Shown here piece by piece: positions 62,445 to 64,000 of a stretch of 64,000 nt of DNA. Position numbers and translations under genes: made by a program. The notes under the pieces were generated by a model, which was not told the DNA's origin, searched no databases, and saw only the letters and a list, made by a program, of their open reading frames with translations. Within the stretch, counting starts at the first letter, position 1. Each line of letters begins with the position of its first letter. Origin of the DNA: Massilia sp. Mn16-1_5 (lineage in GTDB: Bacteria; Pseudomonadota; Gammaproteobacteria; Burkholderiales; Burkholderiaceae_D); the NCBI RefSeq assembly GCF_004798585.1, contig NZ_PPXQ01000020.1, positions 1 to 64,000 of the forward strand, read 5' to 3'.

Positions 62445-62846
62445 TGCCTAATCGTCGTTCCGGTTTCGTTGTAAGGAAGTAAGACGAATTTAGTCGCCTC
62501 ATATCCATCTACGTTCTCGAACGGACAACGGATTCAATATCCGGAAAATTTAATTTTTCTCTCGGACAGGCGCTCAATGCATGAGGAGCGAGTACGGCAA
62601 GGACATGCCGTCGACGCGCACCTTGCTGGCGTCAAAAAGATGGTGGCGTGGCGCGTCGCATAAGGGACGCAGGTACCCGCGGCGCCAACCCAGCTCGTTG
62701 GCAGCGAGCGCTCGAATGATCAAACAATCGCAAAGTGATCTTGGCAACCTCAGTCGATGTTGCCTAACGCTGGCCTAATTTGTGAAGGATCGAAAGTCAG
62801 TCCAGCGACTGCATCCAAGGCGGCCAGTTGCTGGACTGAAAATGCG
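62445..62846. other. Intergenic, no gene recognised
   Basis: About 400 bp. A plus-strand 65-codon frame at 62581-62778 is rich in Arg and Ser and has no family signal. No repeat or terminator is apparent. Confidence 0.35.
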
Positions 62847-64000
62847 TCAGATCCTGATCGGCAGGCTCACTTGCGCTTGCAGTTCCTTTAACTTGGCATG
62901 GTCCGTCAAGATACGGTCATAGAGGTCAAGGTACTTTTTCGACTCGACAGTCACGACCAAGGCGTAGCGGATGCGCTCGGCACTCGAGCCACTGTTGTCA
63001 CCACCTTCTCGGGCGTTGTAGTGGATATCAAAGCTGGGTTCCTGCAAACTTGAGCCCAGGAAGCTATCTGTCGCGTGCAAGACCGTTTCCCATTTTCCGA
63101 GGTCGCTGCGCTGCTCCTGCTCGGTACGGAACTTCGACACCGAGAAGAACGAGCGCGATTTGGCTTGCTGACCTGCCCGTTTTCCGAGATGGGGCCGGAA
63201 GGTGATGCCCAAGCCGGCTTTGGTGTAACTTGCCGCGTTCTCGACATCGACGGGACTGGCAAAGCAAAATGTTGCCGTGATCCGCACCTTCCCCTGCAGT
63301 TCTTGCGCAGGTAGTGGAATCGGTGCGCGAAGATATTTGCCTGGGCGAAGACTGCCCTGGTAGATGATCCTGGCTACGCCATCGGCGCAGGTGATGACGT
63401 CGGCGACATCGTGCGCAATGCGTCCCCATCCGATCTCGTCTACATCACACCGGGCCGTACTATCGACCGAATGCAACAGTAGCGCCTTGATGGTCAGGGG
63501 ATCGACGTCAGCCCCGAGAATGGCACGGACGCCGATTCCTGTGCGTAGTGCAAAAGGCGAGGCGAAGCTTGTCCCCATCGTCGCCGCCAGTTCCGGGCGC
63601 CGGCCAGGTCGAATCACGTGAAAATATTCCTTCCCGCACCCGCCGAAAGACACCGCGTCTGGCTTGCGGCGCCCGGGGCTGCGGCCCGGGCCTTTGGCGC
63701 TATATCCTGCCCGCGCCCAGGTGCTGCCCGAGTGATTTGCAGCACCGATCGAGAGCGCGTTGACGCTGTCGCCAGGAACCTGAATACGGTCGAGGAACAG
63801 TTCCGTATCGCGCTCGCCATTGTTACCTACCGCAACAGTCATCAACGTCTCGCCGTCACTTAAGAGGTTATCGAGTACTGCGGTCCAGGCGTGAACGTCT
63901 GAATCCTCATATGGAAGATCGGGGCCCAAACTCAAGTTAATGAACTGGTACTGTCGGCTGAGCAATACTTCTTCGATATGACCGAGCGTTCGGTAGAGTT
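62847..64000 (-). CDS. S8 subtilase-family peptidase, IteS-like (5' end off the window)
   Basis: The 384 codons seen stay open to the right edge, so the start and the catalytic Asp and His lie beyond it. Visible are INLSLGPDLPYEDSDVHAWT, MTVAVGNNGE (oxyanion Asn), VNALSIGAANHSGSTWARAG, and the catalytic serine in ATMGTSFASPFA. The C-terminal IIYQGSLRPGKYLRAPIPLP and ATFCFASPVDVENAASYTKA regions resemble the S8 peptidases paired with AAA+ ATPases in predicted anti-phage pairs (IteA/IteS). That assignment is from memory and needs the missing neighbour to confirm. Confidence 0.85.
   Translation of the reverse strand, partial: LYRTLGHIEEVLLSRQYQFINLSLGPDLPYEDSDVHAWTAVLDNLLSDGETLMTVAVGNNGERDTELFLDRIQVPGDSVNALSIGAANHSGSTWARAGYSAKGPGRSPGRRKPDAVSFGGCGKEYFHVIRPGRRPELAATMGTSFASPFALRTGIGVRAILGADVDPLTIKALLLHSVDSTARCDVDEIGWGRIAHDVADVITCADGVARIIYQGSLRPGKYLRAPIPLPAQELQGKVRITATFCFASPVDVENAASYTKAGLGITFRPHLGKRAGQQAKSRSFFSVSKFRTEQEQRSDLGKWETVLHATDSFLGSSLQEPSFDIHYNAREGGDNSGSSAERIRYALVVTVESKKYLDLYDRILTDHAKLKELQAQVSLPIRI

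Noticed and set aside
62581..62778. A 65-codon plus-strand frame before the subtilase
   Set aside because: Arg/Ser-rich with no recognisable family. A transposase remnant was considered but nothing supports it.
1..64000. CRISPR arrays, tRNA/rRNA genes, replication origin, complete IS elements
   Set aside because: No regularly spaced repeat arrays, tRNA-like folds, rRNA sequences, DnaA-box clusters or transposase genes were seen on either strand.

Overview
The window reads as a high-GC betaproteobacterial chromosome, most like Oxalobacteraceae (Massilia and relatives). The genus is an inference from gene content and protein style: proteobacterial-type GshA, MetX/MetW, gshB-EIIA-ptsH-ptsI, gatCAB beside mreBC, and TorF-GlnK-AmtB. 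No 16S or other marker is present. There are no tRNA, rRNA or CRISPR features.

Bases 1 to about 34,307 are core chromosome, with dense GC-rich genes. In order they hold: mreB-mreC (cell shape); gatCAB (Gln/Asn-tRNA amidotransferase); a hipBA-like toxin-antitoxin pair with three evenly spaced operators; pyrE with a secreted protein; a MEDS-PAS hybrid kinase; exonuclease III; a minus-strand run of gshB, PTS EIIA, HPr, PtsI, metX, metW, an M48 protease and a pseudouridine synthase; a methyltransferase and gshA; and the torF-glnK-amtB nitrogen operon with a recognisable sigma-54 promoter and NtrC site. These are followed by ubiK, a B12-type ribonucleotide reductase, a PP2C phosphatase, an OmpH-like protein, a DUF2239 protein, an M16 peptidase, apt, and the 5' part of comM.

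At 34,307/34,308 comM breaks off inside its AAA+ domain. It runs into a sequence that starts TGTCA and carries spaced GCGACT repeats, like the ends of TniA-family (Tn5053/Tn402/Tn6022-like) transposons. comM is a known target of such islands. From there to the right edge the base composition drops, genes are spaced out, and the content is accessory. The first part is dominated by signalling: PAS-GGDEF-EAL, receivers, two large PAS hybrid kinases, an MCP, a kinase/receiver pair, small unknown genes, then an ECF sigma/anti-sigma pair and a VpsR-like sigma-54 activator. Transposition genes are not in the window, so the island must extend past 64,000.

Two loci stand out. At 53,644-54,576 a segment of about 0.93 kb appears to have been inverted. 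It holds the 5' ends of two divergent genes, a dCACHE-GGDEF diguanylate cyclase and an HTH-GAF regulator. Both are broken now, and one inversion joining CAC to CAC restores both in frame. This could be a phase switch or a single rearrangement. At 55,325-58,728 a divergent cassette pairs a DnaG-like protein (CHC2 zinc finger, degraded TOPRIM, C-terminal PLD nuclease motif) with two unknown genes, one carrying a possible PD-(D/E)XK motif. With the IteS-like subtilase at the right edge, this suggests defence cargo, which is inference.
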